A DNA stretch of 8,069 nt from Armatimonadota bacterium (GTDB taxonomy: Bacteria > Armatimonadota > Zipacnadia > Zipacnadales > FEN-943). The notes under the pieces are model-generated. The model made no database searches, was not told the DNA's origin, and was given only the letters and a program-made list of their open reading frames with translations. Where the stretch lies: the NCBI GenBank assembly GCA_029777735.1, contig JAKORR010000680.1:1-8069 (forward strand). Reading direction: 5' to 3'. A program made the translations under genes and the position numbers. Position 1 is the first letter of the stretch, and every line of letters starts with the position of its first letter. Below are positions 1 to 6,646 of this stretch, piece after piece.

Positions 1-30
1 ACCAAGTACGCACAAAGTCAGCCAGTCGCA

Positions 31-546
31 GTGAGCCTGACTGGCGCTTTGATGACAGTCGCACAGGCTGTAGGTGTTGCCTTGGCGCTGGTGGTGGCGG
101 CCAAACTACGGATCTACCTGCCCTGGTCGCCTGTGCCCATCACGCTGCAGACCTTCGTGATGCTGACGGCCGGCGCCGCGCTGCCTATTTCGGCGGCGGC
201 CGGCGGGGCCGCGGTATATGTGGCCCTCTCCAGCACGGGCCTACCAGTGCTGGCCGGTCCCGGCATCTTCGGCCCTACGGGCGGCTATGTGCTGGGATTC
301 CTTGCGGCCATGGCCTTCCTGGCGTCGCGCGGGCCGAGCGGACCCTGGGAATTGGTTGGGCGCCTGTTGACGGCGGAGATCATTCTGTACGCGTGCGGCG
401 TCTCGTGGCTTGCGGCCCACACGGGCTTGGGCGCGGTCTGGGTGATCAGGGCCGGTTTCGTGCCTTTCATTGTGGGCGACACCATCAAGCTGTTGGCGGC
501 ATGGGCGGCCATAGGTGCTTGGCAAGGCCTACGGCGCGACAGATAG
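31..546 (+). CDS. bioY: BioY-type biotin transporter S component
   Basis: This is the substrate-binding membrane subunit of an energy-coupling factor (ECF) biotin importer, acting in the inner membrane. The 171-residue product is almost entirely hydrophobic and shows the BioY signatures in order: VPITLQT at residues 35-41, GLPVLAG at 70-76, GPTGGYVLGF at 81-90, and PFIVGDTIK at 145-153 near the C-terminus. Length is close to the usual 180-200 residues. The GTG at 31 has no visible Shine-Dalgarno site, and the frame stays open to base 1, so the true start may lie outside the window. No ecfA or ecfT gene follows, so energising subunits must be elsewhere, or it works alone as some BioY proteins are reported to do. 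Biotin regulation cannot be judged because the upstream region is missing. Family assignment is firm; the exact start is not. Confidence 0.92.
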   Translation: MSLTGALMTVAQAVGVALALVVAAKLRIYLPWSPVPITLQTFVMLTAGAALPISAAAGGAAVYVALSSTGLPVLAGPGIFGPTGGYVLGFLAAMAFLASRGPSGPWELVGRLLTAEIILYACGVSWLAAHTGLGAVWVIRAGFVPFIVGDTIKLLAAWAAIGAWQGLRRDR

Positions 547-670
547 ATTGGCAAGGCTAGGTCGCCCCCGCAGCGCCTTGGGCCCACGGATTAGCTGCTG
601 CGAGGAGCGCTTTCTCATCTCAGTAGCAGCCTTGCCCGGCCTTGCACCCGGGCCCCTGCATATACGTTTG

Positions 671-679
671 TGGTATACA
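671..679 (+). promoter_or_regulatory. Possible extended -10 promoter for the lptF-lptD pair
   Basis: TGG followed by TATACA resembles an extended -10 element (TGn-TATAAT). It lies in the 206-base gap after bioY, about 75 bases before the permease start. No convincing -35 box is present at the expected distance, which extended -10 promoters can tolerate. This is inference from a short match only. Confidence 0.22.
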
Positions 680-741
680 GCCTCACAACCTTCGGTTGGC
701 CAGGCCTGCAGCCGAGAACCCAGCCGCCTGGCAAGGAGTCT

Positions 742-747
742 AAGAGG
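742..747 (+). promoter_or_regulatory. Ribosome binding site of the LptF-type permease
   Basis: AAGAGG lies 5 bases before the ATG at 753 and supports that start. A stronger-looking AAGGAG at 733-738 is 14 bases from the ATG, rather far for the main site. Confidence 0.5.
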
Positions 748-752
748 CGGCT

Positions 753-1823
753 ATGACGCTTCTCGACCGCTACTTGCTGCGGGAAATGATTCCAGTCTTT
801 CTCCTCGCCATGGGAACCTTTGTTGTTCTCCTGGTGGGGCATATGCTTTACACCGTCGTCGAGGTAGTCGTGGAGCGCCATGTCCCCCTGCCCAGCGTGG
901 CCAGATTCCTCGCCCTGCGTGTTCCCCAGGCCGCCTCTATGGCGCTGCCAGTTTCGGCCCTGTTGGCCGCTGCGCTGTGCTTCAATCGCCTCGCAGGCGA
1001 CCGTGAACTGGTCAGTATGCGCGCTGCCGGCGTGAGTTTCCTAAGGCTTATGGTGCCCGCGGCCCTGCTCGGACTCCTGGCCGCGGCAGCTGTTTTCGTG
1101 CTCAACGAGCAAGTAGCGCCCAGATGTGAGGAGTCCAGCCGGCGCCTGCTTGTGGAGACGATAAGCCAGCGCCGAAGCCTGGCCTTCCAGGCTGGGCGCT
1201 TCTTGCAGCTTTCTGCCACTGCCTGGGCGCTGCCCACGGACGTTGACCCCGTGCGCGAGCGACTGAAGCAGGTGCGTGTCTTCATGTTGCGCGGCGAGGA
1301 CCCGCCAATGTTCCTTTCGGCAGACGAGGCAGTGTTTGGTGACAAGGAACTGCTCGTGCGCGGAGGCACGGCGCTCGTGCCAGAATGGAGCGGCGATATC
1401 ACCTGGGGCACGGTGGGCGATGTACACATCTCACTGCAGCCAGAGGCCTTCACACTGCCTGGCGACGCGGGCCTGACGCGCGAGATGGCCCTTGGTGAGC
1501 TGTGGCGCCAGTGGCAGCAGACGCGCCAGCAGTCACCACCCCAAGCGATGCAGTATAGCCTGGAGCTTCACTCGCGGCTGGCCCTGGCCGGTGCGGCCCT
1601 AGTTTTCGCTCTGCTCGCCGGCCCGCTCACCATTGCTGTTGGGCGTGGGCAGAATTTGTCAGGCATAGCCCTCAGCCTCGGCGTAGTCTTCATCTATTAC
1701 CTTGTGATGCTCTGGACGCGACTACTAGGTGAGCGGGGTCTGCTGCCGCCCTTCGCGGCGGCCTGGAGTCCCAATGCCTGCCTGCTGGTGTTGACCGGAT
1801 GGCTCGCCTATCGACTACGATAG
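753..1823 (+). CDS. lptF: LptF/LptG-family LPS export permease
   Basis: This is the inner-membrane permease of the LPS exporter. With the ATPase LptB it extracts LPS from the inner membrane and passes it to the periplasmic bridge. The 356-residue protein has the family's usual length and layout: three N-terminal membrane helices (about 12-36, 52-76, 98-118), a periplasmic beta-jellyroll region (about 125-265), then three more helices (about 272-296, 302-322, 333-353). Family motifs visible are NRLAGDRELVSMRAAGVS (78-95, the cytoplasmic coupling segment), ELHSRLALAG (271-280) and GERGLLPPFAAAW (326-338). The gene overlaps lptD by 25 bases, which implies co-expression. Whether it corresponds to LptF or LptG cannot be decided: only one such permease is visible, and some lineages use a single homologue. 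Symbol follows the generic family name. Confidence 0.9.
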   Translation: MTLLDRYLLREMIPVFLLAMGTFVVLLVGHMLYTVVEVVVERHVPLPSVARFLALRVPQAASMALPVSALLAAALCFNRLAGDRELVSMRAAGVSFLRLMVPAALLGLLAAAAVFVLNEQVAPRCEESSRRLLVETISQRRSLAFQAGRFLQLSATAWALPTDVDPVRERLKQVRVFMLRGEDPPMFLSADEAVFGDKELLVRGGTALVPEWSGDITWGTVGDVHISLQPEAFTLPGDAGLTREMALGELWRQWQQTRQQSPPQAMQYSLELHSRLALAGAALVFALLAGPLTIAVGRGQNLSGIALSLGVVFIYYLVMLWTRLLGERGLLPPFAAAWSPNACLLVLTGWLAYRLR

Positions 1824-4219
1824 TGCTGCTTGCCCTCGGGGGTTTGGTTGCCTTTGGCGCGACCGCTGTGGTTGCCTCCGACGACGCGCCACCCGTGCCC
1901 GGCGACGTGACTGCAGAGCCATGGGCACCCCAACCTGACGACGTCGGGGCTGCTTCAACTGCCGGCACGCCAGACAATGCCGGCGTACAGAGCAGGCCGG
2001 GCGTCGCGGAAGAGCAAGCGCCCTCTCAGGACACCCCCCTTGCTGACGAGCTCTCCAAGCCAACGAGGTCGTCCACGGAGGCCAACGTTGATGAAGCACT
2101 CAACGCCCAGGAACAAAGTCCACTGCTTCTCGACCCCGACAGGCTACAGGTCCAGGCGGACAAGCTCTTCGTGACCGAGCAGGCCCTGGCGGGCGAAGGC
2201 AACGTCATCGTGCGCACGGACAAGTACACGATCTATGCCGACAGCGTCGAGATTGACAGGCGTAGCGAGGTGGCCCGCTTCAAGGGCCATATCGTCCTCG
2301 AGGGCGAGAGCCAGCGCACCGAAGGCACGGACCTCTGGGTCGATCTTGACAGCGGGTGGTGGCGCATCGAGGGCACCGATACGCGCGTCGAGCCAGAGTT
2401 CTTCACCACCGAGGTGCTCGAACCCCTCTTTGCCCGAGGCGGCGTCGCCGATTACGAACCAGACAAGGACACGATCCTGATCCGCGATGGGCGCCTGACG
2501 AGCTGCGACCTGTGGCATCACTATGAGCTGCGATCCTCGCGTATCACCCTGAAGCCCGGCGACCGCGTCGAGATGCACAATCCTAGCCTCTACCTCTGGG
2601 GCCACCGTGTCTTCAAATACCCCTTCGACGTGAGCTTCTCCCTTCGCCAAGAGAAGCAAAAGATCTTTCCGGAGATTGGCGAGAACGATGTCGAAGGCCG
2701 CTTCCTGAAGCTCGCAACCCTGTACTATCTGAACACTTACAATAATGGCGTCGCACGCCTGCACATAACGGAGAAGCGTGGTGTCGGGCTGGGTTTCGAT
2801 CACCTCATGGAGGATACGCGGCAGACGCTCGACTTGTCGGCTTTCTACGAACCCTCCGAGGGTGCCCTCGCCGCCCGCACGCGTCACAGTTACAGCTTCA
2901 GCCGATCCCTGCGCTCCGATCTGTCGACCGACTACCAGACCAACAGCGGGTATCTCTACAGCAGCAAGACGCTCAACAGCGACCTGACCTTCCGCAACGT
3001 CGACCCCGATTCCGACACGACCCTGGGTTTCCAGCAGTCAACTACCTCCTATAGCGGCGGGGCCAGCAGGCGCTTTGGATCAAGTTTCTACCACAACCAG
3101 CGGCTGGGGCGGCGAACACAGTGGAGTCTGCGCGACACCTATGTGCGCTCACGTTACGCCAGCCAGGACGTACCAGACGAGGAGATGAACACCGACTTTC
3201 AGCTTCGCCACCAGGCCCGGGCCTTCGACCTGGACGTGCAGGCCAGCAAGCGTTCAGATCTCGACAACTCAAGATACACGGGCGACGACAACTACTATGC
3301 CCTCGACCGCCTGCCGGCGATCTTGGTCAACACGGACACCCGCCGGCTGGGGGACTGGCGTCTGCTCGGCCGAGCCTATACGCGGCTGCAGGCCGAACTC
3401 GGCTACTTCCGCCAGCAGCCGGAGAACGAGGCCATCACGCGCGGTGCCTTCACGATGGACCTCGGCGGCTATGAGCAGACCCTGGACGCTCACACCACAG
3501 CCCGGACCGGCCTGCGTTTCCGCCAGTCCTGGTTCGACGACGGCTCAGCCCAGTATAACACCGGCTTCAGCGGCGAGCTGCGCCACGCCATTGATGGGCA
3601 CTGGAACACACGGCTTGCCTATGACTGGGTGTCCACGCGAGGCTTCGCCCCACTCCGCCTCGACTATGGTGGCCGCGCCCACGAAGTCCAGCTCCAGTTC
3701 GTGCGCTTTGCTCCCGACCGCTCGCGTATCGAGCTTTCCTCGGGCTTCGACTTCATCTCCGACAGCTACCGCGACCTACGGCTCCAGGCCGAGTTGCGGT
3801 CCTCGCGCCGCTCCTACTGGCGGATCCAAGGCGCTTACAGCTTCGAGCGCTCCGAGTGGTGGCCCCTGCTTCTGCGCTACACGACCGCCAGTACGCCCGT
3901 GTACTTGGACCTCACCGCGCGCTACGACATCGAGCGCAGCAAGCTAGCGTCCGTGACCGTGGACATGGACTGGCAGATGGGCAGCTGGTGGCGTATGGAG
4001 TTCGTGGGCAGCTACAGCGGCTTCACCAGCCGCATCGACCAGGCGGACATACGCCTCACACGCGACCTGCATTGCCTCATCGCCCAGCTTACCTATAGCA
4101 AGTGGCCTAACGAGCTCTCCTTCGCTATTGGCATCAAGGCCTTCCCGGCCGTTTCGCGAACCCTCGGCATCGGCGCCACAGGGGCCTATCTGCCCGGCTC
4201 CGCTGGGGAGTACTATTAG
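1799..4219 (+). CDS. lptD: LptD (OstA/Imp) outer-membrane LPS assembly protein
   Basis: LptD is the outer-membrane barrel that takes LPS from the periplasmic bridge and inserts it in the outer leaflet. In this 806-residue protein I see an N-terminal signal peptide (about 1-27), a Pro/Ala/acidic low-complexity linker (about 28-108), and an OstA/LptA-like jellyroll domain (about 112-235). The domain end 'LTSCDLWHHYELRSSRITL' resembles the segment around the first barrel-linking cysteine of proteobacterial LptD. The rest is a long region of alternating Tyr/Trp/Arg-rich strands, typical of a beta barrel, ending in the aromatic tail EYY. It has exactly two cysteines, C236 and C759. The start overlaps lptF in another frame and has no clear Shine-Dalgarno site, so translation is probably coupled. 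Length is close to E. coli LptD (784). No lptE gene is next to it. The family call is confident. Confidence 0.92.
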   Translation: MARLSTTIVLLALGGLVAFGATAVVASDDAPPVPGDVTAEPWAPQPDDVGAASTAGTPDNAGVQSRPGVAEEQAPSQDTPLADELSKPTRSSTEANVDEALNAQEQSPLLLDPDRLQVQADKLFVTEQALAGEGNVIVRTDKYTIYADSVEIDRRSEVARFKGHIVLEGESQRTEGTDLWVDLDSGWWRIEGTDTRVEPEFFTTEVLEPLFARGGVADYEPDKDTILIRDGRLTSCDLWHHYELRSSRITLKPGDRVEMHNPSLYLWGHRVFKYPFDVSFSLRQEKQKIFPEIGENDVEGRFLKLATLYYLNTYNNGVARLHITEKRGVGLGFDHLMEDTRQTLDLSAFYEPSEGALAARTRHSYSFSRSLRSDLSTDYQTNSGYLYSSKTLNSDLTFRNVDPDSDTTLGFQQSTTSYSGGASRRFGSSFYHNQRLGRRTQWSLRDTYVRSRYASQDVPDEEMNTDFQLRHQARAFDLDVQASKRSDLDNSRYTGDDNYYALDRLPAILVNTDTRRLGDWRLLGRAYTRLQAELGYFRQQPENEAITRGAFTMDLGGYEQTLDAHTTARTGLRFRQSWFDDGSAQYNTGFSGELRHAIDGHWNTRLAYDWVSTRGFAPLRLDYGGRAHEVQLQFVRFAPDRSRIELSSGFDFISDSYRDLRLQAELRSSRRSYWRIQGAYSFERSEWWPLLLRYTTASTPVYLDLTARYDIERSKLASVTVDMDWQMGSWWRMEFVGSYSGFTSRIDQADIRLTRDLHCLIAQLTYSKWPNELSFAIGIKAFPAVSRTLGIGATGAYLPGSAGEYY

Positions 4220-4298
4220 GTTTGCGCTTCACTCCCCACGGCGATGGCGCCTTGTCCGACGCTATGGGTTGGCATCAATCAAACGGGTGGGTGGTATC

Positions 4299-5654
4299 AT
4301 GACACACACCGCCTTCATTCTGGGAATGGTGATCTGCGTGGCAACGCAACAGGCAGGCAACGATCGAGTAGTGCCGGTCTACCCGGACTGGGTCTTGGAG
4401 GGACTCACCATGGAGCCCAGCGGCGGGATGACGGTCAAACTCAACGCGGGTGTGGCGCGCCTGGGCGGCCGCGACGTCGCTATTGCGGCTGCGCAGTTCG
4501 AGCTGGCGCCTCCGACCTCGGTGCGCGTCCACGACGAACAGCTCGTCCTAAGCGAGGAGAAGCCCAGTGGCTGGGCCCACGGCACCAGCCTCAAGCAGTG
4601 CACCTGCTTCGGCAACGGCCACGGCACACCTCTGCCTGGCTGCCTCAAGCCCGGCTCGCTCCGCGTGAAGTCCGCGGCAGGAGAAGAGGGACAGGTGTTC
4701 GAGGAAGGCAAGGACTATTTGGTGGACTGGAATTGGGACAAGCTGGGCCGCGTGGCCGAGGGCGCAATCAAGCGGAACCAGACAGTCTTCGTTGATTACG
4801 AGTACCGTCGGGTGCGCCTGGACAGCATCATCGTCAAGCCCAACGGCTCCGCCGCCCTTGTAGCTGGCGAGAGTAAGCCGACTTGTCCATTGCCGCCGCC
4901 GATCGACGCTGACGCCGCTCGCTTAGCGAACATTCTCGTGTGGTTCGACACCCAGGAGATCGTGCAAGGCCTCCTCTTCCCCTGCGGTCCGGTCTTCCCC
5001 GAACCCGACCGCGCCGAGCGTGAGCGGCGTCAACAGTTGGTCTCGCGCACGCTGGCCAAGCTGCAGGCTGGCCAAGAGGTCACCATTGTCACTTGGGGCG
5101 ACAGTGTCACCGCCGGTGGCGACGCCCAACCGCCGGAAAGAGCCTTTCCCTATGCCTTCGCCAACGAGCTGCGCGTGAAGTACCCGCAAGCCAAGGTGAA
5201 TCTCGTCAACGCAGGCATCGGCGGCTCCAGCACCAACAGCCGCCTGGCGGGCCTGGAACAGGATGTGATAGCCCACAAGCCCGACCTGGTTACCATCGAG
5301 TTTGTCAACGACTGTGGCCTATCGCCCGAGAAGCTCCAACAAAACTGGCACGAGGCCATCGGCAAGATCAGCGCAGCAGGCGGCGAAGTCATCGTCATCA
5401 CGCCGCACTGGACCATGCCCCCGTGGATGGGCATGAGCTACGCCGACCAGTGGGGCCGCGACCGCAGGCCCGCCGTTGAGGCCATGCGCAAGGTGGCCGC
5501 TGACCTGAGCGTCGGCCTTGCCGCCACCTCGCGCCGCTGGGAGCATCTTGCCCCGGAGGGCCTGCCCTACGTCACGCTGCTGTGGAACGGCATCAACCAC
5601 CCGGACAACCGCGGCCACTGGCTCTTCGTCCAGGACCTCATGACCTACTTCTGA
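4299..5654 (+). CDS. Exported SGNH/GDSL-type hydrolase with extra N-terminal domain
   Basis: This is probably an esterase or deacylase of the SGNH hydrolase superfamily, about 451 residues long. The C-terminal half carries the conserved blocks: GDSVTAGG with nucleophile S269, NAGIGGSS (304-311) with an oxyanion glycine, FVND with N337, and INHPDNRGH with catalytic H434. The Asp usually three residues before the histidine is Gly431 here. The first ~250 residues form a separate, probably beta-rich domain with a Cys-rich stretch (C101, C103, C115) of unknown role. The N-terminus is hydrophobic (residues 5-16), suggesting export, but has almost no basic residues after the ATG at 4299. An in-frame TTG at 4269 would add Lys and Arg and give a better signal peptide. 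The frame is open further upstream into lptD, but that part looks like read-through. The gene lies 79 bases after lptD and may be co-transcribed. Substrate unknown; carbohydrate esters are a guess. Confidence 0.83.
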   Translation: MTHTAFILGMVICVATQQAGNDRVVPVYPDWVLEGLTMEPSGGMTVKLNAGVARLGGRDVAIAAAQFELAPPTSVRVHDEQLVLSEEKPSGWAHGTSLKQCTCFGNGHGTPLPGCLKPGSLRVKSAAGEEGQVFEEGKDYLVDWNWDKLGRVAEGAIKRNQTVFVDYEYRRVRLDSIIVKPNGSAALVAGESKPTCPLPPPIDADAARLANILVWFDTQEIVQGLLFPCGPVFPEPDRAERERRQQLVSRTLAKLQAGQEVTIVTWGDSVTAGGDAQPPERAFPYAFANELRVKYPQAKVNLVNAGIGGSSTNSRLAGLEQDVIAHKPDLVTIEFVNDCGLSPEKLQQNWHEAIGKISAAGGEVIVITPHWTMPPWMGMSYADQWGRDRRPAVEAMRKVAADLSVGLAATSRRWEHLAPEGLPYVTLLWNGINHPDNRGHWLFVQDLMTYF

Positions 5655-5728
5655 TCCCAGGGCTCTCCTGTCGTTCCCCAAAGACCACCACGAACGCAGC
5701 AGGTATAGGAGGGCGGGGAGCGAATAAA

Positions 5729-5800
5729 ATGTTGACACGGAGGTTCTTCGCGCGGCGCCCTTGTTTAGGACGCACATTGCCACAGTATGGAGGGTTGTGA
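5729..5800 (+). CDS. Possible 23-codon upstream reading frame
   Basis: An ATG preceded by GGGGAG (8 bases away) opens a short frame encoding a basic peptide beginning MLTRRFFARR. Its TGA ends one base before the ATG of the prepilin-like gene. The position would suit a leader peptide or translational coupling. It has no recognised family and could be chance. Confidence 0.18.
   Translation: MLTRRFFARRPCLGRTLPQYGGL
5789..5793 (+). promoter_or_regulatory. Ribosome binding site that decides the prepilin start
   Basis: GGAGG lies 8 bases before the ATG at 5802. It overlaps the earlier in-frame ATG at 5787, which therefore cannot use it. The start at 5802 also gives a short basic leader (MRRRCSG), as expected for a type IV prepilin. 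Confidence 0.75.
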
Positions 5801-5801
5801 A

Positions 5802-6479
5802 ATGCGTAGGCGCTGTTCAGGCTTCACGCTCATTGAGCTACTCGTGGTGATCGCCATCATCGCGATCCTGGCTGCCATTCTCTTTCCTGTGTTCGCCAGG
5901 GCTCGCGAGAAGGCGCGACAGGCAAGCTGCCAGAGCAACGAGAAGCAGTTGGCCCTTGGTCTGCTCATGTACGCCCAGGACTATGACGAAATGCTGCCCC
6001 CCAACGCTATCTCACCCCCACCCATTGGCGCCATCCGCTGGCCCGCACTCGTCATGCCCTACATCAAGAACGAACAGCTATTCACCTGCCCCAGTGAGAT
6101 GACAGTCAAGATCGGCGGCATTCCCGTCGGCAACAGCGAGTCCTGCGGCTACGGTCTCGGCTGCCATATCTATTCCTATCCCATCGGCAAGATCTACATT
6201 CCTGCCGAGACTATTCTCATCGCCGACACAACCAGCTATATGGTCCGCGCGGCCGGCCAGAGCTGGGGAAGCGAACCAGTCGGCAGCCGACAGGTCGTGT
6301 ATAGGCACAACCAGATGGCCAACTTCGGTTTCTGCGACGGCCACGTTAAGGCCATGAACCGCGACGCCGCCGAGATCACCGGCACGGTTGAGGACGGGAT
6401 TACTCTCGACCAGACAACCACCGAAGCCCGCACCTGGAACAACCGCTGGCTGCTCTTCAACAATGCTGGCCGATCCTAG
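5802..6479 (+). CDS. Type IV prepilin-like H-X9-DG (DUF1559-type) protein
   Basis: This is a pseudopilin-like protein expected to be cleaved by a PilD-type prepilin peptidase and anchored in the inner membrane or built into a pilus or secretion fibre. The 225-residue product has a basic leader MRRRCSG, cleavage expected between G7 and F8, the canonical FTLIE with Glu at mature position 5 (E12), and a hydrophobic helix (8-31). Next comes FARAREKARQASCQSN and 'YAQDYDEMLPP', both typical of this class. The C-terminal part has H169, nine residues, then D179-G180: the H-X9-DG motif that names the family in Planctomycetes and Armatimonadota. Several cysteines could form disulfides. The start is set by the GGAGG site; a 5-residue longer version from 5787 is less likely. 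No pilus assembly genes are nearby. Genomes with this family often hold many copies, so a specific role cannot be given. Confidence 0.92.
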   Translation: MRRRCSGFTLIELLVVIAIIAILAAILFPVFARAREKARQASCQSNEKQLALGLLMYAQDYDEMLPPNAISPPPIGAIRWPALVMPYIKNEQLFTCPSEMTVKIGGIPVGNSESCGYGLGCHIYSYPIGKIYIPAETILIADTTSYMVRAAGQSWGSEPVGSRQVVYRHNQMANFGFCDGHVKAMNRDAAEITGTVEDGITLDQTTTEARTWNNRWLLFNNAGRS

Positions 6480-6607
6480 AGCATAGGCGGGCGGACGTCG
6501 CTTCTCACCCGTGTCGAGCTCCCGCCGGGGGGGAAGTGAATTGTTAGGGGTGCCAGACGGCAGTGTGCGTATTGTGGTGCGCGTCGGTTGTCCTTACATG
6601 CGCGCAC

Positions 6608-6613
6608 TATCAT
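6608..6613 (+). promoter_or_regulatory. Weak candidate -10 box before the amidohydrolase gene
   Basis: TATCAT matches five of six positions of the -10 consensus and sits 39 bases before the ATG at 6647. No good -35 element is present at 16-18 bases. The 167-base gap after the prepilin gene makes an own promoter reasonable, but this site is only a guess. Confidence 0.2.
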
Positions 6614-6630
6614 TACCCCAGTCGTCCCCT

Positions 6631-6636
6631 GGGAGG
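6631..6636 (+). promoter_or_regulatory. Ribosome binding site of the amidohydrolase
   Basis: GGGAGG lies 10 bases before the ATG at 6647. This decides the start against an in-frame upstream start at 6563, whose extra residues have no family resemblance. Confidence 0.7.
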
Positions 6637-6646
6637 TAAGCTGACC

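Noticed and set aside
519..557. Direct repeat TTGGCAAGGC at 519-528 and 548-557, with another copy at 7930-7939
   Set aside because: Ten bases of GC-rich sequence, partly inside bioY, with irregular spacing; most likely chance.
552..580. CAAGGC...GCCTTG inverted repeat after bioY as a terminator
   Set aside because: It has only 6 bp, a 17-base loop and no T-run.
2144..2887. Long minus-strand frame (247 codons) inside lptD
   Set aside because: It lies wholly opposite the convincing lptD coding sequence; long antisense frames are common in GC-rich genes.
4128..4298. N-terminal extension of the SGNH hydrolase frame into lptD
   Set aside because: The first ~47 of these extra residues are Pro/Arg/Ser-rich, overlap the end of lptD in another frame, and would block the signal peptide.
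5732..5737. TTGACA as a -35 box before the prepilin gene
   Set aside because: No -10-like sequence occurs 16-18 bases downstream; the spacer region is GCG-rich.
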